Source: Bodo saltans (lineage: Eukaryota; Euglenozoa; Kinetoplastea; Eubodonida; Bodonidae). Taken from it: 64,000 nucleotides of DNA. Shown here piece by piece: positions 34,978 to 44,748 of this stretch (positions are counted from its first letter, which is position 1; every line of letters begins with the position of its first letter). A program made the position numbers and the translations under genes. The notes beneath the pieces were generated by a model. That model was not told the DNA's origin. It ran no database searches and saw only the letters and a program-made list of their open reading frames with translations. The stretch is taken from positions 1,969 through 65,968 of the forward strand of contig CYKH01002220.1 in NCBI GenBank assembly GCA_001460835.1, given 5' to 3'.

Positions 34978-35206
34978 AATGCGTGATCGCTCGAGCATCG
35001 CTACCGATTGTGCCCATCATTCGTTTTTCTTTTTTTTTTGCACAACATTTCCCAGGCACCACCGATGGCAGTGGACATCCTCTTCCAGAGGTAGCTCCGC
35101 CTTCGCAGCCATTTTTTTAATTTGTATTTGCTCTTTGTTTGTGGGCAACAAACAAGATTACAACCATACTTGAATTGAAAAAAGAGGGGGCAGTTGCTCC
35201 ACCATT

Positions 35207-36106
35207 ATGCACATTCACGAAGAATCCACTCACTTCTACGGTCGGTGGACGACGTCCGGGAGCGGCCCCTCCGCATCGCTCCCACACTACACGCAGCTTC
35301 AAGACCGATCGGCTGCGCTATCACTGTTATACCCAACAACGCCTTCGCTATACCCAACACCACTTTCACAGGGGCGTTCCTGGGCACCGTCTGGGCTAAA
35401 TGATGAAATTTACGCCACCACAACGCGTGAGAGACACAGCGAGGCAGAGGGCCATCAAGAGCGGCTATTAAGATTTCTCCACCAGAGCGGTCAGAGCGGT
35501 CATCAATCAGCGACTCGTCCTACCCACTACCCTCAACAAAGCAGCCACCTCCTCCCCTTTCCTGCGTTAGAGCGACGACAACCATCGATACCGTTAGCAG
35601 AAAAATCCCCTGGCGTTGTGATGCACGAACTCCTCGCCGATCTTGATGGCAATTCCATCGATGAGCTCTACTGCATGTTTGTGCGCCCCGGTGTGCGGCT
35701 TGCTGGGGCAGAGGACGATGGTCTTCACCCCGCCACGGATCTTCGAGGCAACTCCATCTCCCCGTCATCCGGGCGGGCAGTCTCCGTGGCAGTCTCCGAC
35801 GACGATCCTCATCATACGGGACTCACTCCCATCGACTCCACCACCACCACTCGAATGTCACACTCCTCCGCGATGCCATCGCTTGTGAGTGCCCGTATTG
35901 TCACTGAGGTCGAAGATGCGTTCATGGACCACCCGACGTCGCCTGTTGTTGCCGTCACTACCCATGAACAACCACCGCCGCTTCCTGAGTACGAACAGCG
36001 AAGGAGAATCACACTGGAAGACCACGAACGAGAGGCTCGCTTGGATTTGCTTCAGTTTGAGGTTCGACAACGAACGATTGCGAAGCACCTTAGTGCATCT
36101 GTTTAG
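35207..36106 (+). CDS. hypothetical low-complexity protein
   Basis: A 299-residue frame from ATG 35207, after a T-rich acceptor stretch (35112-35140). It is rich in S, T, P, H and R, including a PPPLPEY motif. It has a more ordered charged helix near the C-terminus (QRRRITLEDHEREARLDLLQ). A short conserved-looking stretch lies near residue 140 (HELLADLDGNSIDELYCMF). No domain is recognised. The length and the charged end make a real gene likely, but the start is uncertain. Confidence 0.65.
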   Translation: MHIHEESTHFYGRWTTSGSGPSASLPHYTQLQDRSAALSLLYPTTPSLYPTPLSQGRSWAPSGLNDEIYATTTRERHSEAEGHQERLLRFLHQSGQSGHQSATRPTHYPQQSSHLLPFPALERRQPSIPLAEKSPGVVMHELLADLDGNSIDELYCMFVRPGVRLAGAEDDGLHPATDLRGNSISPSSGRAVSVAVSDDDPHHTGLTPIDSTTTTRMSHSSAMPSLVSARIVTEVEDAFMDHPTSPVVAVTTHEQPPPLPEYEQRRRITLEDHEREARLDLLQFEVRQRTIAKHLSASV

Positions 36107-36271
36107 TCCTCAAAGGTTCCCCAGTTTCTTTGAGGGTGTCCCCCAGTTGGTTGTTCCACTTTGTAGTGATGCTCAGGTCAATTTCTGGTTCCTGTTCATT
36201 TTCCTCAACAAAGGTAGTAGAAAGAACGAAGTAACCGAAAGCAAAAGACTTTTTTGTGTTGTAAGAACAAA

Positions 36272-37936
36272 ATGGTGTCTCAATCAGAGTGGTCGTTGAT
36301 CAACAATGCCCAGTACCTAAATGAAGACCGTGTTGCTCGCTCCCGCGAGTTTGTGGGCGTGTTGTACTTTATCTTAGCACTGTCGATGCTACAGATGGCA
36401 CTTCTCACTGGAGCGGTGCAAGGCTACGTGTTGCCGCTTCGTCGATTTTACAAACTCAACACAAACCTCGTGAACAACAAGGTTTCCACCGGGATTCATT
36501 GCGTCTTCGTGACGTCTGTTTATTTTATCGTGACGGGTGCTGCAGGCGCATCTGGGTACATTTTCATGAGCTGCTTGATTGGCTTTTGGCTCTTCTTGAT
36601 GCTCGTGTACATTGCAGTACGCAAGCTCCTTCAGTACCGTGCCCAGCAGCTCCATGATCAGAATCTCCACATGGGAGGCCACCACCACAGCGGCGAAGTG
36701 ACGGGAAGCCAAGACATTGCCTCGCAAGGAGGCGCCGCCAGCTCGAGGCGACACTCTGCCCAAGATCTGCACGCCAGCGCCTCGTTTGATTTCAACTTTG
36801 ATTCTCAGTCATTCGATCAGGTCAGTCTTGGCAGCAACGACGTGAACTATCAAGCGATGAAGAACCGCATGAAGAAGTTGACGAAGGCGTATGGCAGTTG
36901 GACTGCATGCCCAAAGCCCATGGGTCCCTCCCAGCTCACCTTCACACTCCTCATGGTGCTTGGTGCCGTGTTGGTGGTGTGCATTTTCATTGGCGTCTTC
37001 TTTGGCTGGAAAGTCCACCCGTACTATGTTGTGGAGGGCGGCAATTCATTGAAGGAGGAATACCAACCGACGCTCAACGGAAAAAGTATTCAGATGCTCT
37101 ACGCGTTCCCGGGGATCGCAACGCAGTTCCAGTTCCAGTTGTACGTTCGTCTTTTCACCACCGAATGCGGAAAGATGTACACAAAATCGGTGTCGGATAA
37201 AAAGAAGGCAATCTACGACAGCTGGATTGAGCCTTACGGCATCAACATGAGCCAATTCATTCCAAGTGACTACAACGCCTACGACACTGTGGATCAGTGG
37301 TTCACTCGTGCGATCAATCCGGCCCTTCGTCCACTTCCTTTATCAGAAATTGCAGTGATTTCCCCAGCGGACTGCCGTTTGCTTGTGTTTGAACAGTCTT
37401 CGGATATGTCGTTCTTTTTGAAGGGGTACACAGTGACCATCTCAACGCTTCTTGGCAATTTCAACATCGATGGTTACCCGAGTTACTTTGACAATGCCGC
37501 AGTTGCTGTTTCTCGATTAGCCCCTCAAGATTACCACCGCTTCCATGCCCCTGTCAGTGGCAAAGTCATCTCCGTGACGCGCATCGGCGGCACCTACTGG
37601 TCTGTGAACGCAGATGCAACTCAAAGTGGCAACAATGTATTCCTGAACGCCCGCACTGTGGTGGTGATTGACGCCGGGCCACGTCTTGGGTATGTGGCTG
37701 TCGTAGGCATCGGTGCAACGTGTGTAGGATCCGTGCAATTGGATCTTGGAAACGTCACCATTGGGTCAGAAGTGACACGCGGTGAGCCGATCGGCTCGAT
37801 GCACTTTGGTGGCAGCACAGTGCTGGTGCTATTTTCACGCGGCCGCATTGTGTTTGATCAAATTCTGCTGCAACGTTCTCGTTATGGTGTGGAAACTCTC
37901 GTGAATGTCAACAGTGAGATTGGGTCTAGCCGGTAG
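36272..37936 (+). CDS. PSD: phosphatidylserine decarboxylase with membrane N-terminus
   Basis: A 554-residue protein. The C-terminal 250 residues are a phosphatidylserine decarboxylase, which makes phosphatidylethanolamine using a pyruvoyl group formed by self-cleavage. It has the catalytic Asp in ISPADCRLLVF and the His in DYHRFHAPVSG. The self-cleavage motif is FGGSTVLVLF with Ser515 (LGST in most bacteria, GGST in several eukaryotes). The N-terminal half is unusual: four hydrophobic segments (two near residues 25-50 and 75-95, one at about 97-118, one at about 225-250) with a His/Ser-rich loop between the third and fourth. Classic mitochondrial PSD1 has a presequence and one TM. ATG 36272 lies just after gtgttgtaag; the earlier in-frame codon is TTG. 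Confidence 0.9.
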   Translation: MVSQSEWSLINNAQYLNEDRVARSREFVGVLYFILALSMLQMALLTGAVQGYVLPLRRFYKLNTNLVNNKVSTGIHCVFVTSVYFIVTGAAGASGYIFMSCLIGFWLFLMLVYIAVRKLLQYRAQQLHDQNLHMGGHHHSGEVTGSQDIASQGGAASSRRHSAQDLHASASFDFNFDSQSFDQVSLGSNDVNYQAMKNRMKKLTKAYGSWTACPKPMGPSQLTFTLLMVLGAVLVVCIFIGVFFGWKVHPYYVVEGGNSLKEEYQPTLNGKSIQMLYAFPGIATQFQFQLYVRLFTTECGKMYTKSVSDKKKAIYDSWIEPYGINMSQFIPSDYNAYDTVDQWFTRAINPALRPLPLSEIAVISPADCRLLVFEQSSDMSFFLKGYTVTISTLLGNFNIDGYPSYFDNAAVAVSRLAPQDYHRFHAPVSGKVISVTRIGGTYWSVNADATQSGNNVFLNARTVVVIDAGPRLGYVAVVGIGATCVGSVQLDLGNVTIGSEVTRGEPIGSMHFGGSTVLVLFSRGRIVFDQILLQRSRYGVETLVNVNSEIGSSR

Positions 37937-38372
37937 AGAATTATTTAGATGGTTGTCGAGAAAAAAATATGTGTTTTGAACGAATCAGACAATCAACGAC
38001 GACCAAGTGAAGATGAATCGAAACTTGAAACAACAAATCATGAACCACAACAAAGAAGCACGAGGCCCAGAAATCGAGCAGCTCTTGCTCTACTAGGGGC
38101 GTTCCGTCGTGCGAGTGATTCTTTTAAAAAAGAAACATTGGCATCCCCCTGCACAATGAAAAGTTGATGCTCGCCCCCCTTTTCACCTTCCCCCCTATCG
38201 CCTTCTGATCCCTCTTATGTGTAGCGCGCCACAATGTTAAGCACCGACACTTCGGAGGAACTTTCGTAAAACATGGGGGGTCTTTTCACTTGTGCTCTCA
38301 TCAAGTATTTTTCTGTCATCACAGAACAGCGACGTCAACGAGTACATAAAGAAGATCTTTTGTCCCGTAGTA
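37937..38372. other. intergenic region, no gene supported
   Basis: About 436 bases. A 72-codon frame at 37949-38167 begins 13 bases after the previous stop, with no room for a splice acceptor, and is not called. A candidate acceptor (gtatttttctgtcatcacag, AG near 38324) precedes the next gene. Confidence 0.55.
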
Positions 38373-39365
38373 ATGTCACTAATGGTCACAACATCCGCAA
38401 CGGCCGCACGGACTCCTGCCAGTGCACCGCGAACACGGTCACCTGCGCGGGACGCCAACTGGAACGCCTCCTCGTCAATGAATGCTGCTTTGAGCTTTGC
38501 CCCTGTCCCAGTAAGACGCGTTGCACGTGACCCTCCGCGCAACCCTAACGAGAAAGCGGTCAGCGCACCGCACGCAAACCCCGTTTTCACAAAGAAGTCA
38601 GCAACAACTGAGAAGTCTCTCATTTTTACGCCACTCGCTGCAGGTGCAAACAGCCATCGTGTCGTCAAGACGTCAATGCACACCGACCCGTTTCAAGCGG
38701 AGCGACAGACCGCGAAACCAAGACCGATGTACATGAGCTACGGCAGCTGCGAGCACCAGCAACCGCACCCCGCAGGCAGGTGCCATTTGCAAGACTATGA
38801 GCGGGAGAATAAAGGTTTCGTGTCGGTCTCTGGGAAAGTTAGCTTTGGTGGACGCCGCCACACGCAAGGTAATCCTTCGTTGTTAAAAATAACAGAAGAA
38901 CCTTCACCAGTGCCTCCTACTCGCTCTCCGATGCGGCGTGTGGTGTCGCCCGTAAGTGGCATGAGCGCCGATTTTCCAATGCGTACAAGCGTAGGTTCTT
39001 CAGCACCTCAGCGTTCACCGTTGCGTCAACGAAGTCCCGCCCGAGACAAGCCCACGCTTCAAGGGGTGCTTAAACCCGATCCGCAGCCTACACCAGTGGG
39101 GCTCATTTCAAAACCAGTGTGGCTAGGGAATTCAACAAACGAGAAGTCGCCAAGTACGAGCAGTGCCACAAGGTCTTGTGCTCCAACAGCGCCGATGACA
39201 GCTGTGAGTTTACCAAACGGAGCGCTGGACAGCATGGTCGTCAAGCAGCGGAAGCACTATGTGAGCAACCGTATCGTGGTGACCACCAAGGCGCCCTATC
39301 ACACAACGACCCCACGACAGCCTTCTGCAGGAATGAAGGTTCCGATTGCAAGGCCATACTGCTAA
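38373..39365 (+). CDS. Ser/Pro-rich protein with APY-x3-TPR motif (paralogue 1)
   Basis: A 330-residue basic, disordered protein from ATG 38373. Landmarks are a block SLIFTPLAAGANSHRV, followed about 15 residues later by MHTDPFQAER, and near the C-terminus KAPYHTTTPRQPS. The next gene has the same landmarks in the same order, so the two arose by tandem duplication. Several SP, TP, RSP and SPxR sites suggest proline-directed phosphorylation. No catalytic domain is visible. The in-frame codon at 38292 is GTG, so the first ATG was chosen, three bases after cccgtag. Function unknown; the basic, S/P-rich repeat style recalls microtubule-associated proteins, which is only a suggestion. Confidence 0.8.
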   Translation: MSLMVTTSATAARTPASAPRTRSPARDANWNASSSMNAALSFAPVPVRRVARDPPRNPNEKAVSAPHANPVFTKKSATTEKSLIFTPLAAGANSHRVVKTSMHTDPFQAERQTAKPRPMYMSYGSCEHQQPHPAGRCHLQDYERENKGFVSVSGKVSFGGRRHTQGNPSLLKITEEPSPVPPTRSPMRRVVSPVSGMSADFPMRTSVGSSAPQRSPLRQRSPARDKPTLQGVLKPDPQPTPVGLISKPVWLGNSTNEKSPSTSSATRSCAPTAPMTAVSLPNGALDSMVVKQRKHYVSNRIVVTTKAPYHTTTPRQPSAGMKVPIARPYC

Positions 39366-39883
39366 CGCGCGCGGACCACAACAAAACAACCGAACCAACG
39401 ATTGGCAAGAACGAATGGCCAAATCGGCAACATACAAAAACGATCATTAGGAGTTGACATACAACCAAAGCAACCGACGTTAACAGCCCACATACCTGAT
39501 CCGAGAGGCGAGAATGGGGAAAGCTCGTTTGGTCACGTTTACACGTTTTTTTTCTTCCTCCCAAGATTCCTCCCTGCGAGTGCCAACATTTTTTTTCTTT
39601 TGCTCGTCGCAGCAAGCGGGCACCGATGGAAGACATCCAACCTATCAAATTGAGCGTATGTATTCTGTTGGCGTAGCGTCAGACGTTTCTATCGAACTCA
39701 CTTTTTTCCTCCTCACCTTTCTTAATTTCAAATTGAAGGCCTCATTTTTTCAACGAAATGCAGGACCTCCTTGATGTTAACGCCCTTTTTTTCCCCCGAT
39801 GTGCAGCGGTGAACGTTCGTTAACAGTTCAGAGAGTCTTAACAAACACCAAGTTTCTTAAAAAGAAAGATCGCGCGAAGTGAA
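39366..39883. other. intergenic region between the APY-x3-TPR paralogues
   Basis: About 518 bases. There are T/C-rich tracts at 39544-39570, 39587-39605 and 39785-39797, the last followed by gtgcag, a good splice acceptor for the next gene. No gene is seen. Confidence 0.6.
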
Positions 39884-41197
39884 ATGGCATTAGTGAAGTC
39901 AAGTGCAACCTCCAGCAGTGGCCTCGGCATCAACAAAGTGCGCTCGCCGGTGAGCTCTTCTCGCGTTGTCGGCCTTGCAAAAGGCATTTCTCCTCTGACC
40001 CCGCCTTCCATTCGATCGAAGCTCGGCCCAATGTCGCCGACAACTACTAATGGTGCATCGCCGTCGCTTAACAGCTCTCGCGCATCACCTGCTGCAAGCA
40101 AGCCTGGAACTCCTCTTAGCAGTGCCCGTGTTGTTGTGAAGCCACTTAGCGCTGCCATCACCCCGCGCGTGACCGCCACGCCCCGTGCCGCTGGCGCATT
40201 CGTGTCAGCCACACAGCAGGATTCTCGCCCTCAGACCCCAACTGCTGCGGCTCCCAAGGTTCCAATGCTCAAGCTTCGCACCTCTATTAGCCCCTCACCC
40301 TCCATTGACCGCCGCTCGTTGGCTGTGCAGGAGGCAGCAGCAGATGGCATTGGTGTTCACAAGAAAGCAAAACCATGCATCACGATGAAACGCCAAGAGC
40401 CTTCACTCATCTTCAAGAAGCTTGATACCCCACGTGCCCCTAGCACCAGCGCATATGCGGCCAAACATGTTCACTGCGATCCTTTTTCAAAGGAGCGCCA
40501 GCGCCCAACCACCCCAAAAATTTCCCAGAGGAATTCCGTCCCTCGTCCAGCAGACAACGTCTCAGCGTCAAATGATCGCACCACTGGTCGCAAAGTTGGT
40601 GCCGGTTACGCAGACAAGACCAACCCAATCAATCAGGATGACAGCGTTTCCATTGCGCGTGCTCACAATAGCCCCAGCGTTGGTCGATACTGTGCTCCCT
40701 CAACGAAGGCGCCGTCTCCCACTTCTTGGGAAGAGAAGACGAATAGCGAACGGCTACATTTAGGTAAGCGCTGCAATTCTGCCCCAGCATCGACTCGCTG
40801 CGCCGACGACCTTCCCCGCCGAGGCATCTCTGTCACGAATACAAATTACGGAGGTACGCTCAAGGGTGTCTGGGTGCCTGAGAAGAGAGTCGTCCGACCG
40901 GTTGAAGTGAAGGCTCCGTATGCCCAAAATACCCCCCGAGCATCCACCCCATCGGGCACCGCCACTCGCAGGCTAGTGACCCCTTTTGCCACCAACACTC
41001 CCCGCGGCGCACCGACCGCTGCAGCTACCCCCTTGAAGCGCTCGTCACCTTCCCTCAGTGCGCCTTATCACACGTTGACACCACGCGGTGCAACACCAAA
41101 AAGCGTCTTCCAAGCACGCGCTCCTTTTCATACAAACACACCACGAGGCCCCAGGCCTCCCACGCCCACGCAATCTTTCGTCACTCTCATCCAGTAG
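39884..41197 (+). CDS. Ser/Pro-rich protein with four APY-x3-TPR motifs (paralogue 2)
   Basis: A 437-residue basic, disordered protein. It shares with the previous gene the block SLIFKKLDTPRAP followed by VHCDPFSKERQ. Its C-terminal 100 residues carry four motif copies spaced about 20-26 residues apart: KAPYAQNTPRAS, TPFATNTPRGAP, SAPYHTLTPRGAT and RAPFHTNTPRGPR. The consensus is (A/T)P(Y/F)xxxTPRG. The N-terminal third has many SSxR, SPxS and TPR sites. The composition suggests heavy phosphorylation. No known domain is seen. Codon use is slightly richer in C-ending codons than in the sister gene, so it may be better expressed. Confidence 0.83.
   Translation: MALVKSSATSSSGLGINKVRSPVSSSRVVGLAKGISPLTPPSIRSKLGPMSPTTTNGASPSLNSSRASPAASKPGTPLSSARVVVKPLSAAITPRVTATPRAAGAFVSATQQDSRPQTPTAAAPKVPMLKLRTSISPSPSIDRRSLAVQEAAADGIGVHKKAKPCITMKRQEPSLIFKKLDTPRAPSTSAYAAKHVHCDPFSKERQRPTTPKISQRNSVPRPADNVSASNDRTTGRKVGAGYADKTNPINQDDSVSIARAHNSPSVGRYCAPSTKAPSPTSWEEKTNSERLHLGKRCNSAPASTRCADDLPRRGISVTNTNYGGTLKGVWVPEKRVVRPVEVKAPYAQNTPRASTPSGTATRRLVTPFATNTPRGAPTAAATPLKRSSPSLSAPYHTLTPRGATPKSVFQARAPFHTNTPRGPRPPTPTQSFVTLIQ
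40910..41155 (+). repeat. four-copy APY-x3-TPRG coding repeat
   Basis: Four diverged copies of a motif encoding (A/T)P(Y/F)xxxTPRG start at about 40910, 40979, 41057 and 41117. One more copy lies in the paralogue at about 39288-39320. Confidence 0.85.
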
Positions 41198-42480
41198 AGT
41201 ACTCTGTAAGTAGAGTACGCACGTCGTTTATTCTGGACGACAAAATGCGAAAAGATCACCAGGCTTCACGATATTTTAGGTTTTCATAGATGACACGAGA
41301 CGTTTGGTGAGCGAAACGAGAGAGAGAGAAAGAAAGAAACATAGGAGGCGATAAATTGTTGTTCCCTGCCCCAACAACATCAGCAAGCGATACACACAAG
41401 ACCTTGGGCAGACGCAATCAGCTGTGAGAACTCAACAGAGGGAACGAACAACTACGAAGGAAACTGCCAGTTTCTCTGCCTTTTCTCCGTTCGAACCTTC
41501 TTCGTTCTATTCTCTCTCTTTTTTCGAATTGTGTGCCCGCTGGAACATACCTCCCCTTTTTTTGTTCAGTTTGCAACTTGTGGTACTTACTCGTCGACCA
41601 CGACGGTATTTGCGAGGGTTCTTGTTGCTTTTTCAACAGTGCCATCACTGCTTCCATTCCTCCTTCACGCCACTTATGAAATAAGCCCTTCATTACGGCT
41701 GGAAAGGAAGCAAAAATGATTTCACCGCTGAGAACCCAAATTGATGGACAAGGGGGCGGCTCCAGTAACATTTTGTGAAAATCAAATGGATCAACATGCA
41801 AGAAAGAAGGCCCTTCAAAAAAAAAAGAGAAGACACGTGCTTGTGGAAGGCAGCAGCGGCAACGCGAGACCACGCAAAAAAAAAAAACACACAGAAATTT
41901 CGACAGTCAAAAACACTCAAACAAAACAAAGAAAACAAAAACGAAAATACAACACACGAAAAGCAAAACTGCAAGAAAACTACAACCAAAAACGCTTGAC
42001 ACAGTCACACTCCACGGGATGTTGTGTCGGTGAGATCGACTTTGGCTCCCCATCACCTTCTGATCTGTTGCTGCAAGAAGCTTCAAATGTTTAAGTTACC
42101 TTCTTTGGTTTCATTTTTGTTCCCCCTTTTCTCTTCTCCTTCCTGTTGGAGATTGCTTGCTCCGGAAAGACATCACAACTTGTGTGTGCTAAATTTTCTT
42201 TGTGGAGTTCACGAGAGGCCAAGACGGAGCCTGAGAGCAATTCGCAGTTTTTTTTTCTTGCCGGGGAATGTTAACGTCGTGCGAAAGAAAAAAAATGTCC
42301 ATTTTCTCCGACGGCAAGAAACGCTGAGGCCCGTTGTTCGTCTTGAAATCTTTTTTTCTTTTTCATTTGCGGTCGTGCTAGAGAAGTGTCGAGCCAATTT
42401 TAGAGGCATTCGTAAATAGTCACCACATAGTGTGACATTACCACTACACAGAAAAGGACACACAGAGCAGCAGACAGAAA
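41198..42480. other. 1.3-kb intergenic region
   Basis: No supported gene. It has a GA-rich microsatellite (41318-41340), long A-rich stretches (41815-41835, 41876-41990) and T-rich tracts (42115-42145, 42248-42262, 42350-42368). A 117-codon lysine-rich frame at 41741-42094 is a product of the A-rich sequence. Confidence 0.6.
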
Positions 42481-44748
42481 ATGTCGTCCTACTACCATCA
42501 ACAGCAGCATCATCAAATGCCTGAGTACTCATCATACTCCTCGCACCACATGTCCAACGACGAAAACAGCCACAGTAGGATCCAAAAAATGATCCCTCAA
42601 CGAAGCATCGTGACAGGCAGCCCAGCACCAACCCCAAATATGCTACCGTACCCGAGTGCGAGGCTTCCACCGATGTCGCCGATGGTGCCCAATCGACGCT
42701 CCGTATCACGAGGTGCTAGTCTTGGGAGGTCTGCGCTTGAGGGGACGCCGCTTGGCTCACCGATGCCAATGTACCCACGACGACGAAGTGTCACATTCGT
42801 TGACGACGAAGAGCGTGGGCTGCGCGAGGAGCGACCGGAGTACATAACGGAAGAGTCCGCCGTAAAGATGTCCCATCGCCCAGTGAGTGACGACGAACGA
42901 ACCACTCAACGGTACGAAGCGGCGCAATACGAGTACTTGAGCGATTCTTCTCGCACTCTCCCTCCGTCGATTATGGTGAACAACAAGCAAGAGGAGCAGG
43001 GCAGCGCATTCCAACAGCAGCGAGCCCCCAGTCACTTCGCAGGTCGTTCACTCCCACCGACACCACGCAAGGCGCTGATGACACCGACACGACGGTCAGC
43101 GAGCCGTCAGCGGTTGGAGAACCGTCGACAAGAAGCAATGGTGAATCATAGTTTCTACGACGACAGCTTTATTGAAGAGTTCGTAGGGAACACACGCGAT
43201 GAGATGGAACGAAAAATCGAAGAAGAGCGCCGTGAGGTAGAGATGAAGCTGGAAGAAGAACGACGAGCTCTCGAGGAAGCGGCTCGGGCTCGCGCGGCAC
43301 TCGAGAGGGAGCGCGAACGTGAGAGGGTCGAAGCAGCTCAACTTGCGGCGCAACTCTCCACGTTGTCGACGGTTGTGTCTCACCAGAGCAGCCGACTCCA
43401 CAACACTTCTGGGGTCGAGGACAATCGTGCACTCCTTGCTCGACTGCGTGCAGAATTATCCACGTCGGACAAGCCGTACATTGACATGACCCCCCGAAAA
43501 TCTCAGCGCAACTCCGTCGCAGCGCAACCACAACAACAACAACTTCCCATCGTTGCCGCAAGTAAGCGTGTCGATTCACGAGCAGCGTCTATCATGATCC
43601 ATTATCCTTCTGCGTCTGAGAATGAAACCGATGGCAATCCTGATGACTACAACACAGAAGACGAACGAGCTCCAGTGCATAAGCGTCAGCAACAGCGAGC
43701 ACCAGCTGTCAAGCCAGTAGTGTCAGTCTCACGAAACCGCGGCGGGCGAGCTGAGTCGATTGGGACAAAGAAGAAGACGGATCGAATCGAATCTCTTATC
43801 CGCGAGGCCATGACAAACTACCGCAAGAACAAGAAAGCTGGGAGCGTTATGGTGATTGACCTGGACGACATTGATAATGGCGGTGCCAGTGAGTCAGAAG
43901 CGCCAACGCCAGAGGAGCCAAAGCAGCGTCCACAACAGCAACAGCGTCGTGCAGTGTCGAAGGCCGGTGCTGTTGTTGTTGCTGCCAGCGCGCCTCAGAC
44001 GAAAGCTCGAAGCGTTGCTCGCGTGGTTCAGCTTGAGGAGCCCCCAGTGATCGTACAGCGTGGTGGAGGCGCAAAGCGAGGACGTGCTGCGGAACCTGCC
44101 GTTATTCAGCGTGCAACATCCAACCGCAATCGAGTTGATAGCCGCCCTCGGTTTGACGATGAGAGTAGTGGCGGCGACAACCAACCCGATGACCAGGACG
44201 ACATGATGAGCGACGGTGATCGTCCCGTTCTTCTTCAGCGAAATTCAAGGACTATTGCCGCGAAGACCGAAAGGCAAAGCAGCCGAAGAATTGAAGCAGA
44301 TGTTGACCACATCTTATCAATGGGCAATAGGCCAGCGCCAGTCGCGGCAAAGACAGTTCCTCGCGCGCCTCCGCCGCCTCGTCCTGCGGCACGAGGGACA
44401 ACTGCAGCTGGTCGAGGTCGCAAGAAGGACGTTGTCGTCTCTGACGACGATGAGCCCCTTCCGGTGCACCGGGCCACACCATTTGCTGCGCCGTACGTTG
44501 AGCCAACCCTCACAAGGAGCGCCGTTGCACGAGCAGCGACTGCACCAGCCCCTACTGCCGCAATCCGTTCGCAAAAGGCGAAGCAAAATCACGGCGATGC
44601 ATTCGCGCATTTCGAATTTCAATTCGATAGCCCCGCAAAGTTCGATGAGCCTGTCATGTCAACAGTTGGCGCAACTGTCAAAACAAGCCGACAAAACGGA
44701 AACAGTGGTCTGATGCTTGCCACGAGCTGCAGGTCGCGCCGCAGGTAG
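42481..44748 (+). CDS. disordered basic protein with a coiled coil, unknown function
   Basis: A 755-residue protein. The N-terminus is H/Q/Y/S-rich. Residues about 233-295 form a strong Glu/Arg coiled coil (from EMERKIEEERREVEMKLEEE on). The rest is low complexity with short acidic patches (SDDDEPLPVH, DDQDDMMSD), Q runs and AT-hook-like pieces (GAKRGRAAEP, AAGRGRKKDVV). Two short blocks look alike: SIMIHYPSASENETDG and SVMVIDLDDIDNGGASESE, each followed by an acidic stretch. The AT-hook-like pieces hint at a chromatin role, but the evidence is weak. The ATG follows a leader without T tracts nearby; the likely acceptor is upstream, near 42360-42420. Confidence 0.8.
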   Translation: MSSYYHQQQHHQMPEYSSYSSHHMSNDENSHSRIQKMIPQRSIVTGSPAPTPNMLPYPSARLPPMSPMVPNRRSVSRGASLGRSALEGTPLGSPMPMYPRRRSVTFVDDEERGLREERPEYITEESAVKMSHRPVSDDERTTQRYEAAQYEYLSDSSRTLPPSIMVNNKQEEQGSAFQQQRAPSHFAGRSLPPTPRKALMTPTRRSASRQRLENRRQEAMVNHSFYDDSFIEEFVGNTRDEMERKIEEERREVEMKLEEERRALEEAARARAALERERERERVEAAQLAAQLSTLSTVVSHQSSRLHNTSGVEDNRALLARLRAELSTSDKPYIDMTPRKSQRNSVAAQPQQQQLPIVAASKRVDSRAASIMIHYPSASENETDGNPDDYNTEDERAPVHKRQQQRAPAVKPVVSVSRNRGGRAESIGTKKKTDRIESLIREAMTNYRKNKKAGSVMVIDLDDIDNGGASESEAPTPEEPKQRPQQQQRRAVSKAGAVVVAASAPQTKARSVARVVQLEEPPVIVQRGGGAKRGRAAEPAVIQRATSNRNRVDSRPRFDDESSGGDNQPDDQDDMMSDGDRPVLLQRNSRTIAAKTERQSSRRIEADVDHILSMGNRPAPVAAKTVPRAPPPPRPAARGTTAAGRGRKKDVVVSDDDEPLPVHRATPFAAPYVEPTLTRSAVARAATAPAPTAAIRSQKAKQNHGDAFAHFEFQFDSPAKFDEPVMSTVGATVKTSRQNGNSGLMLATSCRSRRR

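Noticed and set aside
37949-38167. 72-codon frame just after phosphatidylserine decarboxylase
   Set aside because: It starts 13 bases after the previous stop with no room for an acceptor site; probably 3' UTR.
41741-42094. Lysine-rich 117-codon frame that looks like a basic nuclear protein
   Set aside because: It is a product of A-rich intergenic sequence, with no splice acceptor and no conserved-looking block.
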